A model generated the notes under the pieces. The model did not search any database. It was not told the DNA's origin and saw nothing but the letters and a program-made list of their open reading frames with translations. From the NCBI RefSeq assembly GCF_024171785.1, contig NZ_JAMTCK010000003.1, positions 248,001-312,000 of the forward strand: a stretch of DNA of 64,000 nucleotides, written 5' to 3'. Positions 17,370 to 25,948 of the stretch are shown piece after piece. The translations under genes and the position numbers were made by a program. Numbering within the stretch: the stretch's first letter is position 1; each line of letters opens with the position of its first letter. The DNA is from Goodfellowiella coeruleoviolacea. GTDB taxonomy: Bacteria > Actinomycetota > Actinomycetes > Mycobacteriales > Pseudonocardiaceae.

Positions 17370-17437
17370 GCCCAGTCGGGGTACCGGCCCAGTCGGGGTA
17401 CTGGCCCAGTCGGGGTACTGGCCCAGCCGGGATGCTG
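17370..17437. repeat. four 17-bp direct repeats, consensus GCCCAGTCGGGGTACTG
   Basis: Units at 17370, 17387, 17404 and 17421. The middle two are identical; the first differs by a final CG and the last by several transitions. Noncoding. Confidence 0.85.
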
Positions 17438-17670
17438 ACCCTGCCGGGTTTCGGGAGCCGTTCCGGCCGGCCGGGCACCGTCCGGTGGGCCACAGCGACG
17501 GCCGCCAACCGCTGCCACTGCGGCGCCCCAACCCCCTGCGGCAGCGGCCCCGCGTGCCGGCGCCGGGGTGTGGTCGTCAGGCCGCGCGCGCAGCCCCCGC
17601 CCTCCCAGGGGGGCGACCCCGGCACCAGCCTATCGGCGGTGGTGGGGTGGGGACAGGGCAGCGGGCTGGC

Positions 17671-17698
17671 CTGTGGACAACTCGGGGGGTTGTGGACA
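17671..17698 (-). promoter_or_regulatory. pair of DnaA-box-like nonamers
   Basis: TGTGGACAA at 17671-17679 and 17690-17698, start-to-start 19 bp. Read on the minus strand each is TTGTCCACA, the preferred actinobacterial DnaA box. No dnaA, dnaN or AT-rich unwinding region is adjacent, so these are more likely titration or regulatory boxes than an origin. Confidence 0.5.
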
Positions 17699-17753
17699 AC
17701 TTCTGCTCGATCGGGTGATGGGTGCTCGGCGGACAGCGCCCATCTGGGCTGGT

Positions 17754-18650
17754 TCAGTGGTGTTTGTCCAGCTCAGCGCGGATAGCGGCGAGCACGCGTT
17801 GCAGGTGCAGCCCTCGCCGAACATCACACTCATGGGTGACAGTGCCGCTGTGCACCATGGCCACCAGGTCGTCGAGCAGCGCGGCGAAGCAGTCCGCGGC
17901 CGTGCTGGTCCGCGCACCCAGCGCGCGGTACCCGTGCGCGCCGAACACGGTCAGCTCGTTGACGGTCGGCCGCACGGGCAGGGACAGCGACATGGTGACC
18001 GTGCTGGTCGCGCCGCCGCGGTGGGCCAGCAGCACCTGCCACAGGCCGTCCTCGGACCGGTGCGCGGCGAGCACCTCGGTGATCTCGCCGAGCGCCGCGT
18101 CCATCAGGTCCAGCACGTGCGGCCCGACATCGGCCAGCGCCCCCTGCTCGTGCCGCCACCGCGAGTTGGCGTTGCGCTCCGCGAGCAGCGCGTCCGCCAG
18201 CCACACCGCGCTGCCGCCCCGCCAGCCGCCCAGCCGGTGCAACTCGGTGAGCAGTTCCCTCGTCTCCGGGGCGTACCGCCGGGTCAGCATCATCAGCGCG
18301 GCAACGCCGCTCGTGGCCACCGCCCCGGCCACCCGCTCCGCCTCGTCCACTGTGGACGCCAGCGGCTTCTCCAGGATCAGGTGCTTGCCCGCCAGTGCGG
18401 CCCGTTCGGCCACCTCCGCCTGCACCGAGGGGGGCACGGCGAACGCCACAACGTCTACTGTGGACAGTAGATCGTCTGGTGTGGACGACACCTCGGCACC
18501 GTACGGCTCGGCCACCGCCCTGGCCGCCTCGGCGCGCCTGGCCCAGACCGCGGCCAGTCGCGTTCCGGGGTGGTCGGCGATCCCGGGCGCGTGCACGTCC
18601 CGTGCCCACGGACCGGCTCCGACAAGTCCGACGCGCAGCACATCGTCCAT
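17754..18650 (-). CDS. Gfo/Idh/MocA-family NAD(P)-dependent oxidoreductase
   Basis: 298 residues from ATG at 18648-18650. Rossmann motif VGLVGAGPWA at residues 7-16 and the family's EKPLA block (catalytic Lys in LILEKPLAS, about residue 90). The remaining C-terminal alpha/beta domain (GGWRGGSAVWLADALL...) binds substrate. These enzymes oxidise or reduce sugars, inositols or related compounds; the substrate cannot be told. It is divergent from the NUDIX gene with an 82-bp spacer. Confidence 0.9.
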   Translation of the reverse strand: MDDVLRVGLVGAGPWARDVHAPGIADHPGTRLAAVWARRAEAARAVAEPYGAEVSSTPDDLLSTVDVVAFAVPPSVQAEVAERAALAGKHLILEKPLASTVDEAERVAGAVATSGVAALMMLTRRYAPETRELLTELHRLGGWRGGSAVWLADALLAERNANSRWRHEQGALADVGPHVLDLMDAALGEITEVLAAHRSEDGLWQVLLAHRGGATSTVTMSLSLPVRPTVNELTVFGAHGYRALGARTSTAADCFAALLDDLVAMVHSGTVTHECDVRRGLHLQRVLAAIRAELDKHH

Positions 18651-18732
18651 TCGCCCATCCTGCCGGACCCGCGACCGGCACGGGTGGATCACGACGGGGC
18701 CGGCCCGGGGCAGCGCGGCCTACCCTCGTGGG

Positions 18733-19581
18733 ATGCCCGAACTGCCAGAGGAACTCACCCTGCCCGAGGGGTCGGTCCCGGAGCTGTCGCCGGCCGTCCC
18801 GGCCACTCCCCGGGACGCGGCAACGGTGGTGCTGGTCCGCGACGGGATCGCCGGTCTGGAGGTGTTCCTGCTGCGCCGGGTCGCCGGCATGGCCTTCGCC
18901 GCCGGCATGACCGTGTTTCCCGGCGGTGGCGTGGACGCCAGGGACGCCGACACGTCGGTGGCCTGGGCCGGGCCGGAGCCGGCCTGGTGGGGCCGGGCGT
19001 TCCACTGCGCGCCGCCGCTGGCCAGGGCACTGGTGTGTGCGGCGGTGCGGGAGACCTTCGAGGAGTCCGGGGTGCTGCTCGCCGGCCCGAGCCCGACCAC
19101 CGTGGTCGGCGACGCCAGCGCGTACGCCGAAGCCCGCCAGCGGCTGGTCAGCAGGGAGTTGTCGCTGGCCCAGTTCCTGGCCGAGGCCGGCCTGGTGCTC
19201 CGCGCGGACCTGCTGCGTCCCTGGGCGAACTGGGTGACGCCGGCAGCGGAGCCCCGCCGCTACGACACCCGGTTCTTCCTGGCCTGCCTGCCCGAGGGGC
19301 AGCACGCCGACGGCATGACCACCGAGGCCGAGGACGCCCAGTGGCAGCGGCCGGCGGACGCGTTGGCCGACTGGCGGGCCGGGCACCGCAAGCTGCTGCC
19401 ACCCACCTGGGTCACCCTGACCGAACTGGCCGAGTGTGATTCCGTCGCCAATGCGTTGGCCACACCGAGAAGTGTTGCCAGGATCGAGCCGAAGGTGGTG
19501 CGCACCGCCGGCGCCCTGCGCGTCGTGCTCCCCGGCGACCCCGGCTACGACGCCGACGCCGACCAGGGCGCGCCCGGGTGA
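18733..19581 (+). CDS. NUDIX hydrolase
   Basis: 282 residues from ATG at 18733. The NUDIX box is split by an insertion: FPGGGVD (about residue 63) is followed about 40 residues later by AVRETFEESGVLL, which provides the metal-binding REx2EE core. This extended form, with an inserted helix between the two halves, is typical of the larger actinobacterial NUDIX proteins resembling NUDT19-type CoA hydrolases. The stop codon overlaps by one base the ATG of an MBL reading frame (TGATG at 19579-19583), but the MBL start is more likely 19599. Substrate unknown. Confidence 0.88.
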   Translation: MPELPEELTLPEGSVPELSPAVPATPRDAATVVLVRDGIAGLEVFLLRRVAGMAFAAGMTVFPGGGVDARDADTSVAWAGPEPAWWGRAFHCAPPLARALVCAAVRETFEESGVLLAGPSPTTVVGDASAYAEARQRLVSRELSLAQFLAEAGLVLRADLLRPWANWVTPAAEPRRYDTRFFLACLPEGQHADGMTTEAEDAQWQRPADALADWRAGHRKLLPPTWVTLTELAECDSVANALATPRSVARIEPKVVRTAGALRVVLPGDPGYDADADQGAPG

Positions 19582-19598
19582 TGGGAGGAGTGCGGAGC

Positions 19599-20531
19599 AT
19601 GACTGGTGTGTCCGCCGACAGCGCCGCGTTGGCGCACCCGGCCTACGGCGTGCTGCGGCCGGTGACCCCGACGGCCTCGGTGCTGCTGGCTGAGAACCCC
19701 TCGGTGATGACCCTGGAGGGCACCAACAGCTGGGTGCTGCGCGCACCCGGCGCCGCCGAGTGCGTGGTGGTCGACCCGGGGCCCGACGACGAGGCACACC
19801 TGCGCCGGCTGGCCGAGTGCGGACCGGTCGCCGTCGTGCTGCTCACCCACTGGCACGCCGACCACACCGAGGGCGCCCGCCGCTTCGCCGAGCTGGTTGA
19901 CGCGCCGGTCCGCGCGGCCAACCCGGAACTGCTGGTGGGTGGCGGAACCGCGCTGGTCGACGGGGAGGTGCTGACTGCGGCGGGCCTGACCATCCGGGTG
20001 CTCGGCACGCCCGGCCACACCGCCGACTCGCTGTGCTTCCTGGTGGACACCGGAGACGAGGCCGACGGCGACCGCGGTGCCGATCGCGGCGCGGACCCCG
20101 ACGGCGGTGACCGGCACGGCGACCGCGGCGTGAACCGCGACGGTGGTGCGTCCGACCGTGCCGGGCAGGTCGGCCTGGTGCTCACCGGGGACACCGTGCT
20201 CGGCCGGGGCACGACGGTGATCGGCGCACCCGACGGCGACCTGGCCGCGTACCTGGCCTCGTTGCGTCGGCTGGCCGCGCTGCCACCGGGTACCCCGGCC
20301 CTGCCCGGGCACGGGCCGGAGCTGGCGGACGCGGCCGAGGCGGCCCGGGGCTACCTGGCGCACCGCGAGCAGCGGCTGGCCCAGGTGCGCGCGGCCGTGG
20401 ACCAGCTCGGCGGCCAGCCAACGGCCCGTCAGGTGGTCGAGCTGGTGTACGCCGACGTGGACCCGGCGGCCTGGCCGGCGGCCGAGTGGTCGGTCCAGGC
20501 GCAACTGACCTACCTGCGCGAACACGGGTAG
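19599..20531 (+). CDS. metallo-beta-lactamase fold hydrolase (Rv3677c-like)
   Basis: 310 residues from ATG at 19599 with GGAGGAG at 19584-19590. The metal-binding motif THWHADH (HxHxDH) is near residue 85, followed by PGHTADS and LTGDTVLGRG, and ALPGHGP near the C-terminus. This is the glyoxalase II/LACTB2-like branch. A 40-residue Asp/Gly/Arg-rich insertion (DTGDEADGDRGADRG...) separates two strands and looks disordered; relatives lack it. The gene is convergent with the beta-clamp-like gene, 2 bp apart. Confidence 0.88.
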   Translation: MTGVSADSAALAHPAYGVLRPVTPTASVLLAENPSVMTLEGTNSWVLRAPGAAECVVVDPGPDDEAHLRRLAECGPVAVVLLTHWHADHTEGARRFAELVDAPVRAANPELLVGGGTALVDGEVLTAAGLTIRVLGTPGHTADSLCFLVDTGDEADGDRGADRGADPDGGDRHGDRGVNRDGGASDRAGQVGLVLTGDTVLGRGTTVIGAPDGDLAAYLASLRRLAALPPGTPALPGHGPELADAAEAARGYLAHREQRLAQVRAAVDQLGGQPTARQVVELVYADVDPAAWPAAEWSVQAQLTYLREHG

Positions 20532-20533
20532 CG

Positions 20534-21649
20534 CTAGTGGGCCGGCGGGCGCATGGGCACGACCAGGTAGGTCAGCTCCACCTCCGTCTCGTCCGGCTCG
20601 GCGGTGAACACGGTCGGGCGCAGGCCGTCCTGCAGCCGCATGCGGACTGTTCGGCCGGTGAACGCGCGCAGCGCGTCGGCGAGGTAGCGCGCCTGGTAGA
20701 CCTTGGTGCCGTGGTGGCCGGACACCACGGCCTTGACCGCCTCCTCGGACTCGCCGGCCTGCGGGTCGCTGCCCTGCACGCGCAGTTCACCGTCGGCCGG
20801 CACCAGGGTGACCGTGCCGTGCGGCCCGGCGTAGGGGGACGCCCGCCGCACCGCGGCGGCCAGCGCGTCGGCGTCGACCTCCACCGTGCCGGACACGGTG
20901 GCCGCCAGCAGCTTGCGGGCCCGCTCGTCCGGGAACGGCGCGGCCAGCAGCGCTGTGCTCACCGAGTCGCTGCCCCAGGTCAGGCCGATCCGGTCGGCGT
21001 CGGCGTGCAGCGCGACGCTGTCGGCCCTGCCCACCTGCTTGACGACGTCCACCAGCACCGCGGCCGGCGCGAGCAGGTCGAGCGGGGCGCCGTCGGGAGC
21101 CGGCTGCCACGGCAGGGTGACCATGGCCATCCGGTAGCGGTCGCTGGCCATCATGGCCAGCCGGCCGTTCTCGACCCACATCCGCAGGCCGGTGAAGATG
21201 GGCAGGGCGTCGTCGCGGGACGCGGCACTGGCCGCGGCGACCACGGCCGCCTGCAACAGCGCACCCCGGACCGTGCCGGTGAGGGGTGGCGGCTCCGGCA
21301 CGCCCGGGTGGACGTCGACGTCCAGCAGCGGCAGCGCGAACCGGGCACCCGGGGTGCGGATGGCCAGCCGGCTGCCCTCGACCACCAGCCGGACCTGCTC
21401 GGTGTCCAGCGCCCGCAGTGTCTCGGCCAGCGGCTTGGCCGGCACCAGGGCACGCCCCTCCGCGTGCACGAGGGCGGTGCGCGCCAGCCGGACGGCGTGC
21501 TCCCGGTCGCTGCCGGCGAGCACGACGCCGTGGGCGTCGGCGCTGATCAGGACACCGGCGAGCACCGGGTCGAACACCCGACTGGGCAGCAGCCGGGCCA
21601 CTTCGGCGGCGGCACCGGCCAGGGTCGTGGTCGTGGCGGTGAGATCCAT
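20534..21649 (-). CDS. DNA polymerase III beta-subunit (sliding clamp) paralogue
   Basis: 371 residues from ATG at 21647-21649. The three-repeat clamp layout is recognisable: GVLISADAHGVVLAGSDREHAVR in domain I, LPIFTGLRMWVENGRLAMMASDRYRMA in domain II, and the C-terminal EVELTYLVVPMRPPAH, which matches the 'YLLMPVR' end of DnaN. The canonical dnaN lies next to dnaA, which is not here; this is therefore probably a second, divergent clamp. Its role (repair, translesion synthesis, plasmid-like function) is unknown. It is flanked by an MBL gene and an MFS gene, not by replication genes. Confidence 0.75.
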   Translation of the reverse strand: MDLTATTTTLAGAAAEVARLLPSRVFDPVLAGVLISADAHGVVLAGSDREHAVRLARTALVHAEGRALVPAKPLAETLRALDTEQVRLVVEGSRLAIRTPGARFALPLLDVDVHPGVPEPPPLTGTVRGALLQAAVVAAASAASRDDALPIFTGLRMWVENGRLAMMASDRYRMAMVTLPWQPAPDGAPLDLLAPAAVLVDVVKQVGRADSVALHADADRIGLTWGSDSVSTALLAAPFPDERARKLLAATVSGTVEVDADALAAAVRRASPYAGPHGTVTLVPADGELRVQGSDPQAGESEEAVKAVVSGHHGTKVYQARYLADALRAFTGRTVRMRLQDGLRPTVFTAEPDETEVELTYLVVPMRPPAH

Positions 21650-21783
21650 GCCCCGCACGCTAGCCCCGACCCCTGACAGAACCGGGTCGCGCGCCCGGGC
21701 ACCTCGGCCGGCGGGAAACGCGTGTCCGGACCGGTGCTGCGCGGGCGCACCAGGGCCGTGCTGATCGGCGTGGTGTCGCGGCC

Positions 21784-23043
21784 CTAGTGGGCGGCCAGGT
21801 CGACCTCGTCGCGGGCCGGCGTGGGCGCGTCGCCGTCGGGGCGGGCGTCCCGCACGCTGCGGCGGAACAGCCACACCAGGGCGGCGAGCACCAGTCCGGC
21901 CGCGGCGGCGGCGAGGAACGCCGAGGACGGGCCGACGTGCTCCACCAGCTGGCCGCTGATCGACTGGCCGGCCGCGATGCCCAGGGTGACGGCGGTGACC
22001 ACCCAGCCGAACGCCTCGGCCACCGTGCCCTGCGGGGCGACCTGCTCGATCGCGGCCGAGTGCGTTGTCGACTGCGGGGTGATCAGGGTGCCGACCACCA
22101 GCAGCGCGCCGGCCAGGCCGAGCAGGGTGCTGGGCAGTGCCGGCAGCACCAGCAGCACGGAGAAGCCGCCGAGCAGCGCGGGCAGCCGCAGGTGCATGGG
22201 CCGGGGCCAGGGCCGCATCCCGTACAGCACGCCGAAGATCACCGAGCTGATCGAGAACAGGCTGAGCAGCAGGCCGCCCAGGGTGGGGCTGCCGGCCTTG
22301 GTGGCCGCGGCCGGCACGGCCACCTCGACGAAGCCGATCGTCACGCCGAAGCCGAGCGCGGCCAGGGCCACGGTGCGCATGCCGGCGCCGGCCAGCGGCC
22401 CGAGCAGGTTGGTCTGGTGGGCCGGCCCGTCCGGTCGCCAGGACCGGACCGTGGGGGTCAGGGCGAACCACAGCGTGCCGCCGACCATGGCCGCCGCGCC
22501 GACCACCACACCGGTGCCGCCCCACGGCGCACTGGTCAGCAGCCCGGCGATGCCCGGCCCGAGGATGAAGAAGACCTCCATGCTGATGGCCTCGTAGGAG
22601 TAGCCGGCCAGCCGGCGCGGGCCGGGCGGCAGCAGCCGGGCCCACAGCGCCCGTGAGGCCGAGCCGACCATGGGCTCGCTGATGCCGATGAGGAAGGCGA
22701 GCACCGCGAGCACCGCGATCGGGGCGTCCAGTTCCACCGCGGCGATCCCGGCCGTCACGAACAGGCTGAACAGGGCCACCGTGACCAGCAGCGGCCTGGT
22801 CGGGCCCAACCGGTCCACCAGCCGGCCCTGCACCACCGAACCGGTGGCCACGCCGATCAGCGCGCCGGCCGACACCAGGCCGGCTGAGGCGAACGACCCG
22901 GTTGACCGCTGCACGTAGAGCAGCAGGGAGAGCCCGATCATGGCGATCGGGATGCGGGCCAACAGCGAGGCCACCACGGGGCCTCGCGCGGCCGGGTGGG
23001 TCAGGGCAGCGCGGTAGTCGGCGAGGCTGGCGGACTGGGACAT
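21784..23043 (-). CDS. MFS transporter
   Basis: 419 residues, about 12 hydrophobic segments, with the cytoplasmic loop signature VQGRLVDRLGPTRPLL (DRxGxR-type) between helices 2 and 3. The length and layout suggest a drug or metabolite exporter; the substrate is not indicated. A possible -10 (CATACT, 23053-23058 on the minus strand) lies just 10 bp before the ATG and a perfect 16-bp palindrome overlaps the expected -35 region, so the gene is probably under a dedicated repressor and may have a leaderless message. Confidence 0.88.
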   Translation of the reverse strand: MSQSASLADYRAALTHPAARGPVVASLLARIPIAMIGLSLLLYVQRSTGSFASAGLVSAGALIGVATGSVVQGRLVDRLGPTRPLLVTVALFSLFVTAGIAAVELDAPIAVLAVLAFLIGISEPMVGSASRALWARLLPPGPRRLAGYSYEAISMEVFFILGPGIAGLLTSAPWGGTGVVVGAAAMVGGTLWFALTPTVRSWRPDGPAHQTNLLGPLAGAGMRTVALAALGFGVTIGFVEVAVPAAATKAGSPTLGGLLLSLFSISSVIFGVLYGMRPWPRPMHLRLPALLGGFSVLLVLPALPSTLLGLAGALLVVGTLITPQSTTHSAAIEQVAPQGTVAEAFGWVVTAVTLGIAAGQSISGQLVEHVGPSSAFLAAAAAGLVLAALVWLFRRSVRDARPDGDAPTPARDEVDLAAH

Positions 23044-23065
23044 GGGTACCAGTATGCCTCAGGTG

Positions 23066-23081
23066 TGGTACGACCGTACCA
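23066..23081. promoter_or_regulatory. perfect 16-bp palindrome upstream of the MFS gene
   Basis: TGGTACGACCGTACCA: 7-bp arms with a 2-bp centre, 23 bp ahead of the ATG. A partial copy, CTGGTACC on the minus strand, lies at 23045-23052. Spacing over the presumed promoter fits a repressor site. The regulator is not identified. Confidence 0.6.
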
Positions 23082-23822
23082 GTCGATGTTCGGCCAGGGT
23101 GGCGACCGGCGTTCACACCGGGTGATCGAGTCCGAGCGGTTGATAACGACTTGATAACCTGTGTGGGAAAACGGGTGAACCACGGCAACGACCACCCTCG
23201 CCGGGGAGTCCTTGAGGGTGAAAGGACTTGAGCGCGGCTGGTGGGCACGTGCGATGGTTGACGGGACAACCCGCTCGGCGGCTTGTCAGCACAGCCGAAG
23301 TTCTGGTCAGCGGTCTTTGCCGGGGACCAGACCGACGGGGACAATCAACAGCAGACCATCCTCCGGTGGTAAGGGTCGGGGCCTGACAACCGGAGGCGCG
23401 AAAAGCGTGGTTCGTCGGGGGATGGGCCACGCGCGGGAGAGGACCGGTGCGCCGCGTCGGGGGCGGCGCGCTCGGTCCTCTCCTGTTGTCCGTTCTGGGT
23501 GTTCCCGTGTTCCCGCGGGTGCCCGGGCACGGCTGTGCGTCCAGCCACAGCCCTTCGGCCGGGCACGGCCGCACCACCCGGCCCGCAGTCCACAGCGGCC
23601 CGGAGTCCACAGCGGACCGGGTCCACAGCGGACCGCCGGCCGCCGCGCCCGCCCAGCGGACACCGCGGGGACGGACACCGCGCGGGTGGATTCGGGCGGC
23701 AGCGCGCCCACGGACACGGGGCCGACCGGCGCCAGGGTGGTCCCCGGCGCTGACGCACCCCGTTTCGGTCACCGTCCACCCAGGACGGTGACCCAGGTGG
23801 TGACCTGGGGTGGTGGCCCGGC
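23082..23822. other. 741-bp intergenic region with GTCCACAGCGG repeats
   Basis: No coding sequence with normal codon use was found; open frames here have Arg/Pro-rich shadow-like products. The interval includes an AT-rich section (23135-23175) with two CTTGATAAC/GTTGATAAC copies and, at 23588-23631, three copies of GTCCACAGCGG. It separates the MFS promoter from the end of crp (both leftward). Confidence 0.5.
23588..23631. repeat. three GTCCACAGCGG direct repeats
   Basis: GTCCACAGCGG at 23588-23598, 23605-23615 and 23621-23631 (spacing 17 and 16 bp), each followed by (C/A)CCGG. The core GTCCACA resembles a weak DnaA box. Noncoding. Confidence 0.7.
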
Positions 23823-24497
23823 TCAGCGGGCCCGGCGGGCCAGTCGCTCCGGGTCGAGGATCAGCACGCTCTTGCCCTCCAGGCGCAGCCAGCCGCGGTG
23901 CGCGAAGTCGGCCAGCGCCTTGTTCACGGTCTCCCGGGACGCGCCCACGAACTGGGCGATCTCCTCCTGGGTGAGGTCGTGGGTGACCCGCAGCAGGCCG
24001 GCCTCCTGGCTGCCGAACCGCTGCGCCAGCTGCAGCAGCGCCTTGGCCACCCGGCCGGGCACGTCCGTGAAGATCAGGTCGGCGACCATGCTGTTGGTCC
24101 GGCGCAGCCTCCTGGCCAGCACGCGGAGCAGCTGCTCGGCGATCTCCGGCCGGGTGCTGATCCACTGCCGCAGCGCCGGGCGGTCCATGCTCACCGCGCG
24201 CACCTCGGTCACCGTGGTCGCCGTGGACGTGCGCGGACCCGGGTCGAAGATCGACAGCTCGCCGAACATGTCGGCCGGTCCCGCGATGTTGAGCAGGTTC
24301 TCCCGACCGTCCGGCGACTTCCGGCCGATCTTCACCTTGCCCGACTGGATGATGTAGAGCCGGTCGCCCGGCTCACCCTCCGCGAAGATCACGTGACCGC
24401 GCGGGAACTCGACCGGCTCCAACGTCTGGGCCAACGCCTCAGCCGCCGTCGGTTCTACGCCCTGGAAAATGCCCGCGCGGGCCAGGGTCTCGTCCAC
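23823..24497 (-). CDS. crp: cAMP receptor protein family global regulator (Crp/GlxR)
   Basis: 224 residues from GTG at 24495-24497 with AGGAGG about 7 bp upstream, which gives exactly the length of Rv3676. The sequence is nearly colinear with that protein: [41 protein letters not shown] (cyclic-nucleotide-binding pocket), and the DNA-binding domain [22 protein letters not shown] followed by [12 protein letters not shown]. It senses cAMP and controls hundreds of genes in actinobacteria. It lies downstream of a small membrane protein gene on the same strand, with a hairpin between them. Confidence 0.95.
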   Translation of the reverse strand: MDETLARAGIFQGVEPTAAEALAQTLEPVEFPRGHVIFAEGEPGDRLYIIQSGKVKIGRKSPDGRENLLNIAGPADMFGELSIFDPGPRTSTATTVTEVRAVSMDRPALRQWISTRPEIAEQLLRVLARRLRRTNSMVADLIFTDVPGRVAKALLQLAQRFGSQEAGLLRVTHDLTQEEIAQFVGASRETVNKALADFAHRGWLRLEGKSVLILDPERLARRAR

Positions 24498-24675
24498 CTC
24501 GTCCCTCCTGTCGAGACGCGGCGGCAGTCCGAGGCGCCCAGTCACCCTGGTGGCAACCACCGCGCCGTGCCGCCGATCACTCTGTGCAGTCTATGTCGTG
24601 GCTCGTGGATCGCCTCTCGGCTCGCCGAGTGCTCCCGAAGTGCTCCCGAAGTCGACACTGTCCACGCGCAGCGGA

Positions 24676-24709
24676 ACAGGCCCACGCAGAAGGTCCTCCG
24701 TGGGCCTGT
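24676..24709 (-). terminator. hairpin between the Rv3675-like gene and crp
   Basis: ACAGGCCCACG (24676-24686) pairs perfectly with CGTGGGCCTGT (24699-24709), 12-nt loop, starting 18 bp past the stop of the upstream gene on the minus strand. No U run. It probably separates the two units so that crp has its own promoter. Confidence 0.6.
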
Positions 24710-24726
24710 CCATGAGTCGGTCTACG

Positions 24727-25002
24727 TTAACCGAACTGGGAGGGTGACCGGTCACCGCGGGGGCGACGCGGACGGGTCCTCGTGGCCCGGCCACCAAGCC
24801 TGCGCAGCCGGAACAGCTCCAACGCGCGGCCGATGCCGTGCCCGTACAGCGCCCTGACCTCGTCCGGGCGGGCCTGTTCGAGGAACTGTTCGACCTCGTC
24901 CTCCCGCACCGCCACGTGCCGGAGACGTGCTTCGACGCGCTCCATGAAGAGTGCGAAGAGCATGATCACGAGCGGTACCGCGATGACGAACCAAGCAGTC
25001 AT
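24727..25002 (-). CDS. small membrane protein (Rv3675-like)
   Basis: 91 residues from ATG at 25000-25002. One N-terminal transmembrane helix (TAWFVIAVPLVIMLFALFM, residues 2-20) is followed by an acidic/basic amphipathic cytoplasmic part ending in an Arg/Pro-rich tail. Position between nth and crp matches Rv3675. Function unknown. It is divergent from nth, with a 103-bp spacer that must hold both promoters. Confidence 0.75.
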   Translation of the reverse strand: MTAWFVIAVPLVIMLFALFMERVEARLRHVAVREDEVEQFLEQARPDEVRALYGHGIGRALELFRLRRLGGRATRTRPRRPRGDRSPSQFG

Positions 25003-25105
25003 GATTGCTGAATCCTCGCGCATAGTGTGTTTGACCGCACGCTCGGGGGTCACTCGTGCGGGTCCGGGGGGTCAACCGGCACTTTCCGTGCGCCCGTAGG
25101 CTGGC

Positions 25106-25948
25106 ATGGTGCCTGCTCCCTCGCGTCGCCGCACCAGCGACCCCAGCACGGGCGGAGGCGGGGTCACATCCGGCAGGACGGAAACCGGCCTCGGGTTGGT
25201 TCGTCGTGTCCGGCGGATGGTCCGCGCACTGGCCGAGGCCTATCCCGACGCCCATTGTGAACTGGACTTCACCACACCGCTGGAGTTGCTCGTCGCGGTG
25301 ATCCTGTCCGCCCAGTGCACGGACAAGCGGGTGAACGAGGTCACCCCGGCGCTGTTCGCCAAGTACCGGACGGCCGAGGACTACGCCGGCGCCGACCGGG
25401 CCGAGCTGGAGGAGTTCATCCGGCCGACCGGGTTCTTCCGCAACAAGGCCACCGCGCTGATGGGGCTGGGCGCCGCGCTGGTGGAGCGGCACGACGGCGA
25501 GGTGCCCGGACGACTGTCCGATCTGGTCGCGCTGCCCGGGGTGGGCCGCAAGACCGCGAACGTCGTGCTCGGCGAGGCGTTCGACGTGCCGGGGATCACG
25601 GTCGACACCCATTTCGGACGCCTGGTCCGCCGCTGGGGCTGGACCGAGGAGACCGATCCGGTCAAGGCCGAGCACGCGGTCGGCGCGCTGGTGCCGCGCA
25701 AGGAGTGGACCAAGCTGTCCCACCGGGTCATCTTCCACGGCCGCCGGGTGTGCCACGCGCGCCGGCCCGCCTGTGGCGCCTGCCTGCTGGCCAGGGACTG
25801 CCCGTCCTACGGCGTCGGTGAGGTCGACCCGCAGCGGGCGGCCGGCCTGGTCAAGGGGCCGGAGACCGAGCACCTGCTGGCCATGGCCGAACGGCTGCGC
25901 GCGGGCGAGCGGCCCGGACGGGCCGGCGGTGGGGGTGCCCGGCGGTGA
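25106..25948 (+). CDS. nth: endonuclease III (HhH-GPD, [4Fe-4S])
   Basis: 280 residues from ATG at 25106; the first 30 are variable. The helix-hairpin-helix [13 protein letters not shown] carries the catalytic Lys149, VDTHFGRL carries Asp167, and the iron-sulfur loop has Cys216, Cys223, Cys226 and Cys232 (C-x6-C-x2-C-x5-C). It removes oxidised pyrimidines and nicks the strand. It is the first gene of the nth-tlpA-nudix-marP operon; its stop overlaps the start of the next gene by 4 bases (GTGA at 25945-25948). Confidence 0.95.
   Translation: MVPAPSRRRTSDPSTGGGGVTSGRTETGLGLVRRVRRMVRALAEAYPDAHCELDFTTPLELLVAVILSAQCTDKRVNEVTPALFAKYRTAEDYAGADRAELEEFIRPTGFFRNKATALMGLGAALVERHDGEVPGRLSDLVALPGVGRKTANVVLGEAFDVPGITVDTHFGRLVRRWGWTEETDPVKAEHAVGALVPRKEWTKLSHRVIFHGRRVCHARRPACGACLLARDCPSYGVGEVDPQRAAGLVKGPETEHLLAMAERLRAGERPGRAGGGGARR

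Larger units (their letters stand above)
17247..17753. other. 507-bp convergent intergenic region with repeats and DnaA-box pair
   Basis: No coding sequence with a recognisable product. It holds a 17-bp direct-repeat array (17370-17437) and two DnaA-box-like nonamers (17671-17698), listed separately. The rest is GC-rich and without obvious structure. Confidence 0.6.

Noticed and set aside
17671-17698. Chromosomal replication origin
   Set aside because: Only two DnaA boxes, no AT-rich unwinding region and no dnaA/dnaN/gyr genes nearby.
23307-23717. 136-residue Arg/Pro-rich open frame on the minus strand in the gap before crp
   Set aside because: No codon bias typical of this genome, no ribosome-binding site, repetitive DNA; likely chance.
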